From assembly GCA_001414485.1 (NCBI GenBank), contig LLEY01000145.1, forward strand, positions 1 through 64,000: DNA of 64,000 bases, in the 5' to 3' direction. Each line of letters begins with the position of its first letter. Positions within the stretch are counted from its first letter, which is position 1. The position numbers were made by a program, and so were the translations under genes. This DNA is from Calycina herbarum. Its lineage: Eukaryota; Ascomycota; Leotiomycetes; Helotiales; Pezizellaceae. Shown here piece after piece: positions 1 through 13,329 of the stretch. The notes beneath the pieces are model-generated. The model did no database searches, was not told where the DNA came from, and was given only the letters and a program-made list of their open reading frames with translations.

Positions 1-157
1 CGACGTAGGAGATCCATTGCCCACTCAGGAGCTCCGTTGTCCTCGGCCATCCTTCGCAACACACGTGCACCCCTTGTACACTCGCTTAGGTATGGGAGTT
101 GTTCGTAATGTCAGGACGTGTAGCAAACAAGGGTGCTGGCCGGAGGCCATCACGGAA
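1..157. other. Left edge, no gene seen
   Basis: Base composition is ordinary here, unlike the AT-rich DNA that follows. No reading frame or repeat is recognised. It is probably the flank of the Helitron. Confidence 0.4.
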
Positions 158-482
158 GCCTTCGTACTCATGGGCTGATAGACCTAGTATTTATCAAACA
201 TTAAACAGAGTCAAGTGATGAAAGAAGAATCACGTGCCCAAATATATACGCCAACCCGACCAGAAATAGTATATTGTTCACAGTAGTAAAGACTGACCAG
301 CAAGATCATACAAACGCAAGAGCAAAAAGTAAAGACGTGTGTTCCTTTAACGTAGCAAGCAGAAACCTCTAGAATAGTAAGAGCCATCGCTTATATAACA
401 GCTCGAATCATCCCCTTCTCTTTCGTAGAGTGATTTAGTTCCTTTGTCGGATTAGCGATCCAGAAAGGCTTTGCTGTAGCCT

Positions 483-1440
483 CTATAACTTCAACAAAGT
501 AAATGTCGGACCAGACCTGTTGTTAAAACTGTAGCTCCTAAACCACACCTGAACCGCAACTTTATCGCCTTTAGCAAAAGTAGAAGCTGCTAAGGCTGGA
601 CCATCATCTGTGTTAGTAGTAGAAGTACTGTTAAACCTATCGGGGAAAGGGTCGCTACTATTGAAAGAATTCGATAAAAGCTTAGATTTAGGGACCTTAA
701 TCCTTAAAGGATTGTTGATAGTATATCCCTCCCTATAACGAGATAATAAATCTTTTAAGACTTTAAGTATAGGACCCTCTACTACCAGTTATATAGAGAA
801 CTCGGGCTTTTCTGGGCTAAAATTATTCCCTACAGCTTTCAAGCTAAGGAAGGGACTAAGCTCGCCTAAAAGGATTATTCCAAATTTCAGATGTGGGTTT
901 TCACTGTTATATTCTTCAGCTGGGTCATCGTATAATAGCCATTTCATAGAGCCCCCTTGGATCAGGTCCCAACTTAGGAGAGGGCTAAGGACAGCGATGT
1001 TTTCTACAAATATCTCCTGGTCGCGGAAGTATTAGACATTTGGTACTCGATCGAGGGCTGAGTAAGGAGGAGGTGTAGGAAGTCTTTTTTGTCTCTCGGG
1101 AGCTGTTAGAGGAGTAGGAGAAAAGGTCTACCTTATTAATATTAGCATAATAGATGAGAGTAGTATTAGGTAGCAAAGTCTAGAAAGAATCACGAACCAA
1201 TTCTATGAAATCAGAGTCTTGACTTAATTGAGTGTTGGGGCCCCTATTCTCCTTAACCCCTTCAACCCTATTAACTCCCTTAGACCCTAAGGCCTTCTAA
1301 AACTCAAAATCACTCTCTTCAACCTCTTCAACCTCTTTAACCTCTTTAACCTCTTCAGACTCTTCAGACTCCTTAGAACTCTCCCGTGCTCTCTTCCCCC
1401 GTTTATCGCGTATACTTATAGGTATCGTGAAAGACAGCAA
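483..1440 (-). pseudogene. Second ORF of the Helitron, unknown role
   Basis: The minus-strand frame downstream of the helicase is coding-like. The first part is acidic and Ser/Glu-rich (1440-985), including a Glu-Val run from a 9-bp repeat. A frame change near 930 (an intron or a frameshift) leads into a second part that starts MKWLLYDDPAEEY and ends VWFRSYSFNNRSGPTFTLL before TAG at 483-485. Interruptions in the first part are mostly TAG/TAA at expected Gln. I do not recognise the family. Plant Helitrons carry RPA-like single-strand binding proteins, and the beta-rich C-terminus could be an OB fold, but that is a guess. Confidence 0.5.
1315..1371. repeat. 9-bp tandem repeat, about 6 units
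   Basis: CTCTTCAAC-type units repeat in tandem. On the minus strand they encode Glu-Glu-Val, Lys-Glu-Val and Glu-Glu-Ser triplets within the acidic part of the second Helitron ORF. Confidence 0.75.
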
Positions 1441-1899
1441 CTTATTATTAGAATAATAAGTGCTAGAAGTGTAATCGAAAAGAGAAATATATTAATTCTC
1501 TCCTAGTAGAAATTAAAATAGAAGCTTAGCTTAGAGGCAAGATCAGAAAATAAATTATAGGAATTCCTATACCAGAGACAGAGGACGCTTAGCACCCTAC
1601 ATTATAGCTAAGAATAAGGGATTTAATATTTGATATAGTTTGTCTTGCTCTACTAGCGTTTTTCTCGCATCGATGTATTAGCATGTTTGCTTAAAGAGTT
1701 TTCTTAAAGTGTTTGCTTGAAGTGAGGGGCACGTATATGGGCCTAGCCAGCCTCGCTTAGAAACCCCTATCAGGATTACATCCTTACACCCCTAAGCATA
1801 TTAATCTATTTATAACTTAGATATGTTAAAGAAGCTAGTTGATTTAGACACTATAACAGCATAGATCAGGCCTGTATAGTAATTGAAAATGTAATAGAG

Positions 1900-4800
1900 G
1901 GGATATTATACAGTCCACGACCGAATAGTATCTCGCTTAATCTCCTCTAAACGTAAAATTTTAAGCTCGAGGTCTTTATATAGAGAAGCTTGTACATCAG
2001 CAAGCGTAATAGGTTCTCTTAACCAAACCCCCGCTAGGGTTTTCAGCCTGCCTAGCTGGACATTCATTGATGTCTATTTCTTATACGAGTCTAGCCTACG
2101 TTGGGTGGGAAACTTTAGGTTAAGAATAAGGTTAGCAAATGTAGCCCCCTAGCACTTGTAATCTGTAGTTGCAAACCCAAGGGTTAGCGGAACTTGATAG
2201 CGGCGGAATAGAAGGTTTAACATTTCCGAGATCTCCTCTCTTATCTTAACCGGCAGGATAGGGACGAGGGTCTCTGGCAGGCTAGAGAATGAGAGATTGT
2301 GCTTATAAGTAGGGCGAACGAGGACGCACAGAAGCGGTAAAGTATATAACATATAGAGGTTATCAATCTTAATCTAGGTAGCTTCTACAGTGTTAATAAG
2401 CGGCATGTAAATAGAAGGGGTTACTGACGCTAGACGTTTGTATCTAAGATAGCCTTTTCTGCAGTTGCGTTTATACTGTTAACTAAGCTCGTACTAGTCC
2501 TCGTGTTCTGTAAAAGTATTATAGGTATGCCTTTTGTAAAAGTAAAAAGGCCGGGGCCTTTGAGCTTGCCGGCCTCTCTTACTCGAAGCATCATCCTAAT
2601 AAGGAGGGTCTGATCTATAGTAGGCAAATTTGGCGCGTTATGTCGAGTCGGGAAGAGACAAATCTTTTAGTTATTCTTTCTAGTAAAGATTTCAAGTTAG
2701 GCGAGGTTAACATCTTCTCGGAGTTGATTAATTCGGATTATAGCCTGTTCTGGTGGAACCTCTCCCCTCGTAACCCTCGCTTCTATAGTTTGTGTATTTA
2801 AGATCGCTATATCTTCTTCGGTTATGGTTATAGACCGAGCCCTGTCTAGCAAGCTTTGAAATTGTAGGTCTTCTGCTTACCGCATTTGCTCGGTAAGAAA
2901 CACTACGTTATTAAATCGATTCTAAATTAACTTTCCTGCTTATAGGAGTGGAATGTAGGACAGATCTTGCCTCTAGATCGTACGGCCACCTACGGGAGTA
3001 AACTGATTGAAGTCCCCTAGTAAGATAACTATAGGAAGGCTGCTAAATATAGTAGAGTTCTCTCTATTAGAGTCCTATATCGTATTACAGCGGTTGTCTA
3101 GTTGAACAAGGGCCTCTAGGCTAACTATACTAATCTTATTAATAATTAAGATCTTCTTATATGTAAGCCTTAACTTTGTTACTAGGCGTATAGGCTGGTC
3201 ACCATATAAAGCAAGAGCAGAGTGATAAGTCGAGCCCCTAATATTTGCGGCTATAGCTCCCGTTGACGTAGTTAAGAGGATATTCTCCGGTTTCTAGATA
3301 ATCGAGATACTAAAAAGAAATGCTTTAATTAAGTAAGTCTTCTCAACGCCCCTAATACTCCTAAGGTAAAGTAATAATTGATCTTAGGAAGTATTAATTA
3401 CTATAGGATGTAGGACCTGGTTAAATACAGCTCGGACAACTAGTATTTGCTTAGTGTTAAGCTGGTAACGGCTCCTGATTAGGCAAACCACGGAGTTAGT
3501 AGTAGGATCTTGGTAGAATATTGCTTGTAGAGTAGGCAGCAAGGTCGTTGAGAGGGGTAAGAGGTTAAGGGAGGGCATTAAAGAAGCTGATTGATTAATA
3601 GACGATAGTGAAGGATCCCTGTTATAGGTAGAGGCTTTAGCTTCCGAGTTTGTCTATAGCTCTTTGCTCTATGTTTTAACTATAGTGTTATCGTAGAAAC
3701 TCGTGCTCGAGTCTAATGGATTGAGCAAGACCTAGAGGGTACTCGTACTATGGTTAAAATTACTATAGAGATCTAGGGCTGCTTGAAGCAGATGGTGCTA
3801 TGTTAGAAGGAGGGTAGTAAAATCGAGGTCGATGTTAAGGCTCTCTTTATTATTACTTATATCTTATTACGCTGTTTCTAGATAGTTATTGAACTTAATC
3901 CCCCGGTCCCTACAATCCTAATCGGCAGCTTCTTTACTCTGCTATAACAGTAGAATATTCTGAGCTAGATGCACTATATATAATAGCAAGGATTTAATTA
4001 CCAGCTCCTAGATATAAGTGTTCTTATGTTCTGAGGCTCGAAGACTCTTAAGCTAACCCTGGCCTAAAGCTGAAGAGAGGTTATTCTAAGGGTAGAATAA
4101 TCTAAGCAAAGTTTTATTAATCTTATCCTAAGTTTGAGACGTGTTAGGTTAAGCACTCTTGTTGGTATCTTGAAATTTAGTAAAGCTTCTATATAAAGAA
4201 GGGGTTGATAGAGCCTGGACCGAACTAACGGAGACCTAGACGTGAGTTATATGCTATAGGTGTATATCTTCAAACAGGAAGCACATAGCATTCCCAGCCC
4301 CCGCCCTATGTGTCTTCACAGATATTTAGGAGGCGTACTCGTAAAAACAGAGACGCGCCAGTCTCGAACCCCGCTTTCTATAGTTCTTATATAAGGAAGA
4401 ACAGCGGCTTTCTATAGCAAACCCGGTATACTGTTCTACCTCTGTAGCAGCTATGTCTGGATCAGAACCTTCTAGGAGCGCTATAAGGGCGGTTTAGATA
4501 GCGGCTTTTACCTAGTAAAAGTTGATCGTGATCGAACGTCCCCTAGGGGGCATGTAGAATGACAGTTGGTTTAGGAGGAAATGAGCCACTGTAGGAGCTC
4601 TAACCTTAGTATCTCTCGTAAATCTGTGGTATGCCTTTAATACAAATTTAGCTATATCTAGAGGCGGTGGAACCGGTAAGGAAGCGTCCGCAGCAGCCCC
4701 AGCCTCGGCGGCCTCTTAAGCCTTTTTGAGAACAGCAGTAGCAAGTATAAGCTGGCCACGGTCTGTCTAAGATTTGGTAGCGTAATTAGTTATATAGTAA

Positions 4801-7800
4801 ACAGCTGCGAGGACCTTAGGCGATGTAGGAGTGAAATTGACGTCGTAGTTATATCTAATCGTAGAAGAGATTATAGGGTTGTACTTATTTATAAATTGAT
4901 GGTTCCTCTATATCCTTATTAAACCGTCTGCTGTTACTATCGATTCTAGGACTAATGGCTTTGGAAATAGGAATCGGCAGACCTAAAGAAGAGCTATATT
5001 CGATTATGGTTGCTGAGCCGGAAGTGTTAGTTAGATGTTTTTAGTAAGCCTACTTTGCTCGTTTTCCTTTTACTGGCCTATAAGACAAGCCTTTATATCC
5101 TTTCTTTAGTATTTAGTATAAGTATAAGAGTAGACATACATCTACACCTTAGTAGCAATATTGTTTAAGTCGATACTAAGGGCCTCCTAGAACTCACTAG
5201 GGGTTATAGTGTCCGGGATATAGAAGGTAGCCGAGCTAGGAGGTTTAGTCGTAGTAAATCGCTAACTAAGAGTAAGATCGACTGTCTCCTTTACTATTGA
5301 TTGTATATAGGTGATAAGACGATTCCTAAACTCGGGGTCGTTAAGTAGCCGTTGGGATAAGTTTGCCGCTCTAAAGTTTCTAGAAAGCTAGGCAAATCTA
5401 TATAGGTGTAACATCATCTAGGTCGTCGATTCCACTACTCTAAAGTACGAAGAAACAGTGCTAAAGATGCCTGCCTCTCTAGAGAGACATTTAAAGAAAT
5501 AATCGAAGAAGGCGGTAATAATAGTATAGAAATACCGAGCCACGAGACCGGGGTTCTTTAGCGTAAGCTTGACTAAGCGTGCTCGAGCGCCTGTATTATC
5601 TAGCCTAATATCTTCCCCGGCTAACTTCACTATAAATATGTTCCTTATATCGTAAGGATTCAGAGTAAACTAAATAAGTAGAAGCCTAAAACGAGCGATC
5701 TTTCTAAATATAAGGTTCCGTAGTTTAATCTTTTCTCTAAAGGATTCGGGATTGAAGGAAGAAATAATCCTTATATTATTAATTAAGCTATAAACCACGG
5801 GGTAGGAGATCCTCGTCTTACTCTAGAATTAAGCAGCTATAGTATGTAGGTTATTGCCTAAAAGTGTTGTAAGATCGGCGGCAGTATTTTCCTAGTAGCC
5901 CTTCTTAACTTAGAGGTAGTTTCCGAGATATACCTGGCGGATGAGAATCAGGTTATATAAATAGAATATGAAATTATAGTATTAAGAAAATCTAGGATAA
6001 AAATTAGGATTTATAAAGTAGGAAAGGGATTCTCTATACGTATAAGTAGGAGTGGTGTAACATAGTATATTTTATAAATTCTTAAAGCAAGACCTTTTAT
6101 AGACGATTTCTATCTATATCTCCTAGATGTCCCCTAACGCTATAGGGAAACAAAGTTAGAAAAGCACTAGTAAAGTATATAGGGTCTGTAAAAGATGTAA
6201 GAGCTGGTAGGCCCGGGACACTCTTGTAAGAGACATGTGGGTTGACTGGATCAGAAGGAGACTCCACACTAGGGCCGGCACCGTTTCCCATTTGCTGAGG
6301 AGGCGAGCCAACCCCTAAAACATATTAGCTGACGGCTTAACTATAGGGAGGAAGGAACGTAGACATACCGTGTACACCTTTAAAATCCCTATACTCTAGA
6401 ACTTCCTGAAGACTAGCAAGCAAGGCAGTAGTGGTCTATGGATCCTGGCCGTGGAAGTCAGAAAAGAACGACCGGGAGAGAATTGTGCCCGGCTTAGGAT
6501 CCGGCACCTCTATATCAAGCTCGTTTTTAAACAAGCTATCTTATAGAGAAGTTGTATAACCCTCTCGCTTATCCCGAACAGCTATATTACTTTATAAAGT
6601 AAGAAAAGCATCGCGAATTTCCTATAGGATATAATCCTAGGGCTAGGAATCTAATAGTTTATAATCAATTATTACCGACTTATATACAGGGTTATAAGCG
6701 CATAGCCATAATAAGGCATGTAAAACCTTATCCTTGTTAACCGAGCAGAAGCGAGCGAGGTTCTCTTCTGATGGCGGAGTCTCTTGTTCCTAGCTGACGG
6801 TAATCGTTGTATAATCTTATAGCTTCTTCGTAGGCAAAATAGAAAGGAGATTACTTAGGTCCTACTTTATAGCAATATAATAACCGTGTGCCCCCCGGTA
6901 ACTTATACCCTTCTGAGCACTAGAAGTAAGCTTTAGGAAAGCACCAATAATATAAGCACGAGTAATAAATCGTTCCTCGATAGTATTAAGGTCCTAAAGA
7001 GTAGTAGGATAATCTTAGCAAAATAATCGATTAACAAAGTTCCTAGTAGATAAGGGCAGAGTTTTCTTCTCTACGATATAAGAATTATAGATTAGATAGA
7101 GAGATGCTCGACCGTTAGCAATTACATAGGAATCTAGACTAGTCTGACTTTGCTAGAGGTAGTACTATAAATTCTCATTATAAAGAGAGAGAAAAATAGC
7201 AGAATCCTCTTAGAATAGACCTCTACAAATCCTATAAGGTAGTTGTATAGTTGTACGAGTAATAGCTCCTTGATAAGCCTTTATATAAGATATCTGGATT
7301 TCAGGTATAATAACCTTAGAGAATTCTATAGATAACTTGTCTATAGATTCAAACTCTTGCCTAAGAAGAGAGGGGATCGTGCTATTATAGTTGACTGTAA
7401 AGCGTAGGGCATTCCTTGCCCTAAAAGAAAACCTGTTAAAAGAGACTTTAGAACTCGAATATATAGGCGACTGTACCTTGAACCTCTATCTCCTACACCC
7501 ACGAGTCTCCTTTTTACACAGGCCCTGTCGGCCCGCTAACCAGGCACTGGACGCTTAATCGCGATTCTTACTCTTATTCTAGCCTTAGCTCGTTGGCTAT
7601 CAAGGACCGGCATCCTATCTCGGGCAGCTTCTAGACCGAGCCCTAATAGTAAAGGATCTCTTATCATAGAAGCCCTAGATAGAGCTTAGCTTATATAATC
7701 TATAGATATACTAGGCAAAAACACCTTAAATCCCTGTCTCTTCTAACCTCGGACCTCCTCTTTATACCAGTCTTAGCTAGCCGCTTACGTTCCGTAAGCC

Positions 7801-8119
7801 GACGTGCTCTGGCTTCTGAATGCCAAAGTTCCCATTCTCGCGCATTTCTAGCATCCCTATCAAGAGCGAGAACCTCCCCAGAGGCCGCTTCCAGTCGTTC
7901 GGCTTCTCGTCGCTGCCGAACCTGCTAAATAGAAGCTTTATTATGAATACGCTGTCGCTCCTGGTCCCGCTTTATTTGCTTTAAGTCCCTGAAGGAAAAT
8001 CTTTAGGCCTGGGACTGTAGTTGTATAGTTATAGCACTATCTAGGCAAGGCTGAAGATTGGAATTAGAAGAAGAAGCTATATCTATAGACAATACGACGA
8101 CGATAGAACATTAAACCAT
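1900..8119 (-). pseudogene. Helitron Rep/PIF1-like helicase, broken
   Basis: In Helitrons this protein combines an HUH replication initiator with a 5'-3' DNA helicase and drives rolling-circle transposition. ATG at 8119 opens a basic, coiled-coil-like N-terminus (to about 7750). At 6290-6100 the peptide includes TDPIYFTSAF and LFPYSVRGHLGD, matching the start of the Helitron-like N domain; 5630-5420 includes LKNPGLVARYFYTIITAFF. Around 5000-4750 come FPKPLVLES and YITNYATKS, the latter resembling the Rep tyrosine region. A Walker A remnant, RGVEKTYLIKA, is near 3330; a Walker B-like INKISIVSLE is near 3140; motif VI-like NVQLGRLKTLAGVWL is near 2050. Many TAG/TAA stops replace Gln, so the gene is dead. 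The order is clear, the exact exon limits are not. Confidence 0.78.
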
Positions 8120-8590
8120 CCCTAGATACGGTAACACGCGTAACTTATCAACGATGTCAAACACGAGGATTATAAGCCAAGAATAGAAAGGCTACCCTAG
8201 GAGGAAACCTTAGATCTTATGCCAGAGATAAGGAATACGTAAAAGAAACCTCCGCTATACTAGGCACGAGGGATTCAACGCTATATAAACTTTTAGAACT
8301 TCCACGACTGATATGTTAGTACGATATGTAGTCACGCCGAAGCCGTATGTTTGCTGAAATTACAATAGCGAAATGTTTACTCGAAGGTATATATATAGCT
8401 AGATTAGGAGCGGGTCGGGGTTAAATATTATAACCGAAGGCGGCCAAACGCGGCCACGCGTGAGGCAAAACCCCTTTAAATATTCGCCTAAACATTTGGG
8501 CCTACGAAGGGCAAAAAAAAAAAAAGGGTGATGTAGTATAGGTTAGTATCGAAGTCCCTTCTTCTTTTAGCAAGCTAAAAGTACGAAGGC

Positions 8591-8937
8591 ATACTCGTGA
8601 ATTGAACTACAGAGGTAGACTTTGTACAAGGACGAACAACTGCTGTTCTAAACCAGAGTCCCGACCCTCTCTATATACTACAGAAGTGGCTACGTGTCCT
8701 CCATGAGTATTACGTGTTACGTCATGAGTATTACGTAGATTGCCACTATCATGCCACTGCTATTGCCACCACCTGTCGCTGGGCAACCAAGACCACTTCA
8801 CGGGTGCAACCTCTAACAGTTATTTAGTATAATCTTATAGGAGATAAACGAATACGATATAGACTAAGAAACGAAGTTAGTATAAAGAGAACTCTACTAA
8901 CCGACAATCAGAGAATTAAATACTACCTCTAGAGAAA
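8591..8937. other. Spacer between Helitron and Gypsy copy A
   Basis: The left part has mixed composition with a short repeat, CATGAGTATTACGT, around 8700-8735. It becomes AT-rich after about 8820. No gene is recognised, and the 5' part expected for the next retroelement is absent. Confidence 0.4.
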
Positions 8938-11900
8938 ATCAACTTATAATAACAGCGAAGATAAGAGGAAAGAAACTCCGAATCTTAATTAATTTAAGAG
9001 TAATAAGTAATTTTCTTTCTCTAGCAGCTTAGAGGAAGCTAAACGTCCTAATTAAAGGTATAAAGCTATACTGCTTAGGAGTAGTTAATAGAATAGACGT
9101 TATATACTAGGATAGAATTATTAATTAGTAAACTATTCTAACAAAGATCACTATCGAAAGACACTGCTTAGATATATAATTTAATATTATTAAAATAGGA
9201 AGCAAGGAAGCGATACTTAGTATACTATAGATTAGAGAACATAATCCAGACATCGATTAGAAGGCTTGAATAATAACCTTTAGTCGATATAATTACATAG
9301 GTTTGTAATTATAACTATAAGACTAGAACAAGGTTAGCGCCACCTCTTCTAAGACGCTAGAACACCTAGCCTAGAGTCCTCCACAGGTTAGTAGGACAGC
9401 TAATAACGAAATACCTATATAGTACAGAGAATTTAGAGCTTTGTTCAAGAACCTGGAAGACTTGTAAGCCTTGCTAGAACATCGCTTATAAGATTATAAG
9501 ATTAAATTAAAAGAGGATTATTACTTCTTAAAGTAGAAGCTTCAGTTATATAACTAGAAAAGCCTATAGAGAATAGAAAGTTATATAAAGAAAGGTATTA
9601 AGAAGAGATATATTAGAAAATCTAAGTTACTAATTACCTTAAATATACTTATTATTAAAAAGAAAGATAATCTAGATAGAAGAGTATATATTAATTACTA
9701 AGAAGTAAATTATACTATAGTTAAGGACGCTTATCCGCTACTACCTAGCTAGTACTTATAAGACAAGTTAGACAAGGTAGTACGATTTACGAAATTAGAT
9801 TAATAAAACGCTTATAGACTTATATAGATAAAAGTTAAAGATAAATAAAAGATAGTATTTACCTTACTATCAGGCCTTTATAAATATATAGTTATACTAT
9901 TTAGACTCTATAATATACTAGCTATATATTAAAGATAAAATAATAATATTTTAAGAGATCTTTTAAGAGTAATAGTAATCTATTACCTAGATAATATCTT
10001 AATCTTCTTAGAAAAAGAAGAAGAATATAAGAGATATATTAAAGAAGTTTTATAATAACTAGTAAAAGTAAACTCTTAGTTAAAACTCTTAAAATACAAG
10101 TTTAAAGTAACTTAGATACTTTTCCTAAGATAGGTGTTTAGCTTAGAGAAAATAGAGATAGATCTAGTAAAAATCTAGAACGTCTTAAACTAGAAGTTAC
10201 TAGAAAATATAAAAGATATATAATCCTTCCTTAGATTTATAAACTTTTGCTGTCTATTTATTTAAGACTATATAAAGATTACTAAACTAATGTTAAGACT
10301 AGTTAAGAAAGCTATTAAGTTTATATAAAATAAATAAGTAGAAGACGCTTTTTAGAAAATCAAAGTAAGATTTATAAAAGAACCTATTTTATACGATTTT
10401 AATATAGAAAAACCTAGTATAATTAAAATAGACGTCTTAGATATAGTAGTAGGAGCAGTTTACTTATAGCTAAATAATAAAGGAAAACTTATATCTATTA
10501 TATATTATTCTAAGATATTTAACCTAGTATAATAAAACTATAGTATTTTTGATAAAGAATTACTTACTATAGTATTAACTTTAGAATACTAGAGAATTTA
10601 TTTATAGCTAGTAAAACACCTAGTTATAGTTTTATCTAACTACGAGAACCTTAGAATATTTATAACTACTAAGGAACTTATAATAAGGCAATTAGCTAGA
10701 TAGTTAGAGATATTAGAAGGATTCGATATTATTATCTAATATATAAAGAAAACGTTAAATACTTAAGCTAATACTCTTAGCTAGAAACCTAGATATAAAG
10801 GAAATAAAGAGTATAAAAAGATTATAATCTTAAAAACCCTTAAGAATAGAGACTTAGTACCTACTATATATAAGATAGTAGTAATAAACGATATATAGAT
10901 AGATAAGATTTAGAATATATATAAAGGTTATAACTAGTATATAAAAGGGAAACTATAGGTTCCTAGTTTATATATAAAAGAATTTATATAAGAATACTAT
11001 ACTACGCTTACTTACGGTTACTAAGGAATTCGAAGAACCTTCTAAAGAATAAGGTAATACTACTATATTAATCAGTTATCTACGATAGTTAAGGAAGTAA
11101 TAGTAGAATATAATACCTATACTAGGAATAAGACTTCCTACTATACTCCTTATAGATAGATAAACACTACTCTAATATTATAGATACCTTAGAAGTTAAT
11201 ATTTATAGATTTTATTATTAAACTACTAAAATCTAAAGACCTAATAACAGGAGTTAAATATAATACGATCTTAGTTATTATAGAATAACTTACAAAGTAT
11301 ATAATTCTAATAGTATATATAGAGTTAAGTATAGCTAAGGAATTAGTATTTATATTCTTTAGAGAAGTAGTCTTAAGATATAGACTACTTAAAGAAATAT
11401 TCTTAGACAAAGATAAGCTCTTTATCTTAAAATTTTAGATTACTCTTATAAAATAATTAGATATAAAAAGAAAGCTCTCTATAGCTTTCTACTCTTAAAT
11501 AAATAGAAGAAACAAATAGATAAATTAAGTAATTAAAATATACCTTTATTATTATATAAACTATTAGTAAAACAACTAGGTAGAGCTACTACCTTTAGCA
11601 TAGTTTACCTATAATAGTTTAGTAATAGAAATAACACTTATTACGCTATTCTATGCTAATTTTAAGTATAAATTAATAATATATTAAGAACTACTATCTA
11701 TAACTATTAATAACTAACTTACTCGTATTTAGGTCTTGAAAATTAAGAGCCTATATAAGGAACTTATAGAGAACCTATAATTTATAGTAGAAAGAAACAC
11801 GTACTACTATAACAAACGACGTAGTTAGGAGCTAATACTAGAAGAGAGGGATAAAGTCTACTTAGTATAAAAAAATATTAATATAAAAAGACTAAGTAAT

Positions 11901-12240
11901 AAACTAGATTATAAAAAACTTAGACTATTTAAAATTAAATAAGTTAAAAGACCTTTAAATTATAAATTAGTATTACTAAAGATAATAAACATCTACCTAG
12001 TATTCTATATATCCCTACTTAAACTAGCACTACTAAGAGCACTACTAGCCCTACTTATAGAAATTTAACTAGTAAACCTAAACGCTAAGTATAAAGTTAA
12101 GAGGATTCTTAACTATAGACTTATTAGAGAATAGGTTAAGTATTTAATAAAATAGTTAGATTATCTATATTTAGAAAATACTTAAGAACCTAGAAAAAAC
12201 ATTAGCTAGTACTTAGAGGAACTTTAGGAGTTCTACTATC
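8938..12240 (+). pseudogene. Gypsy pol of copy A: PR-RT-RH-IN-chromodomain
   Basis: The polyprotein would copy element RNA into DNA and integrate it. Reading TAG/TAA as Gln gives a continuous frame: an aspartic protease segment (8940-9130), RT with the active-site remnant YLDNILIFLEKEEEY near 9985-10030 (family YLDDILIFS), RNase H (about 10380-10700), integrase (about 10960-11560) with the D-containing FIDFIIKLLKS near 11205, and a C-terminal chromodomain (about 12080-12230, KYLIKQLDYLYLENTQEP). The second catalytic Asp of RT and the aromatic cage Trp are lost through RIP-type changes. The reverse strand of the integrase gives a 73-codon open frame that is a shadow. Confidence 0.85.
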
Positions 12241-12255
12241 GAAACCTAAGTCTAC

Positions 12256-12850
12256 CTATATTATATAGTTAGTAGGAAAGGACTTAAGAAAGGCTAGGTT
12301 AAGGCCTAGAGCGAGGGTAGGGTTAGAAACGTTAGGTGTAGAAAGAGCAGCTAGCTTAGTAGCCTCTTCTTCTATCTGCTTCTTTTCTTCCTCCTTCTCC
12401 TTTTCTTTTCTTTCTAATTCTTTAGTAGTATCTAGCTCCTTAAGAGAGTTAAGACTAGCTACTATTATTCTCTACTTCTAAGTATAAAGCAGCTTCTTCT
12501 ACTTATTAACTTAGAGGACTTTTACTATAGCCTTATTAGCCTCGTCCTCTAGTCGTTAGATCTACGTATCTATAGACTCCTAATCTAGAATAGTCGGTAT
12601 ATAGTTTACCTTATAAACGTTATAAGTCTTACTATTCTTTATATAACAACTATAGCAATTTAGACTTTTATCTTAAAAGGTAATATATTTATTTATAAAA
12701 CTAGCTTTTAAACATTAGGTATAAAGTACTATTTTTATTTTAAATAAGTTAATTTCTTTTCTAAGAGTAATATACTTAATATGTTTTATTAAATAATTAG
12801 GTAGTATATTAAAAGAGAAGAAGGCTACTAGCCTTCTAATAATATTTCTT
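12256..12850 (-). pseudogene. Antisense coiled-coil ORF of copy A
   Basis: This is the counterpart of the better preserved plus-strand frame in copy B (17475-18071), lying here on the minus strand between the chromodomain and the 3' LTR. The charged Glu/Lys stretch and the C-terminal segment ALALGLNLAFLKSFP can be read, with stops at presumed Gln codons. Function unknown. It runs against pol, so it would need its own promoter or antisense transcription from the 3' LTR. Confidence 0.55.
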
Positions 12851-12896
12851 AGGTTATACTTAAGTATAAGGATACGCTAAGCTAAGAAGAGGATAG

Positions 12897-13329
12897 TATT
12901 ATAAATCACATATATATATAATAAGTAAAGACTAGGCAGCGTCCTAATAGGTTAAGCACTATTAGAATACTCTTATAGTAGTTAGAGATCGGTTAGGTTA
13001 ACTAAAACGATCTAAGGATCTTATTACAATAATTACATAACGAAAGGGACTACTAGATTACTAGACGAACTAGCTCGTTAGATCGCTAGCTCGATAAGCG
13101 AGTTAGCTACCTAGGGGAAACGTAGGTTCTATATATACTAGTACGTCTACTATCTAGATAGGAGCTTCGTACTTAACTTTAGTTATTAATCTTATTATCT
13201 TATTTAATACCTTTAATATAAATAACGAGTTCACTTCTAAGTAAACAACCTAGCATAGTCTTACTTCTTACTATATACTAACCTTCGAGACTTAGTTATC
13301 TTTGTTTAGTTCGTTTAAGTTTCGTTACA
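12897..13329 (+). repeat. 3' LTR of copy A (433 bp)
   Basis: It begins TATTATAAATCAC, a RIP form of TGTTACGAATCAC, and ends AAGTTTCGTTACA. It matches both 432-bp LTRs of B. It is preceded by the purine tract AAGAAGAGGATAG. Confidence 0.88.

Larger units (their letters stand above)
158..8590 (-). mobile_element. Helitron, RIP-degraded; ends approximate
   Basis: The minus strand encodes, in order, a basic N-terminal region, a Helitron-like N domain, a Rep-like region, a PIF1-type helicase and then a second ORF. That order is typical of fungal Helitrons. Stops cluster at Gln codons. No TSD or long terminal repeat is expected for this class and none was found. The limits given are those of an 11-bp inverted pair, GCCTTCGTACT at 158-168 and its complement at 8580-8590, and may not be the true ends. 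A run of 13 A lies at 8513-8525 on the 5' side. Confidence 0.7.
8938..13329 (+). mobile_element. Ty3/Gypsy chromovirus A, 5'-truncated
   Basis: This is the same family as element B, in the opposite orientation. It starts abruptly inside the protease region; gag and the 5' LTR are missing. Reverse transcriptase, RNase H, integrase, chromodomain, the antisense ORF, a purine tract (12884-12896) and a 3' LTR (12897-13329) remain. No TSD can be tested because the 5' end is lost. Stops are of RIP type. Confidence 0.85.

Noticed and set aside
4340..4390. TTCGA-containing stretch resembling a tRNA T arm on the minus strand
   Set aside because: The stem does not pair and the sequence is inside the Helitron coding region.
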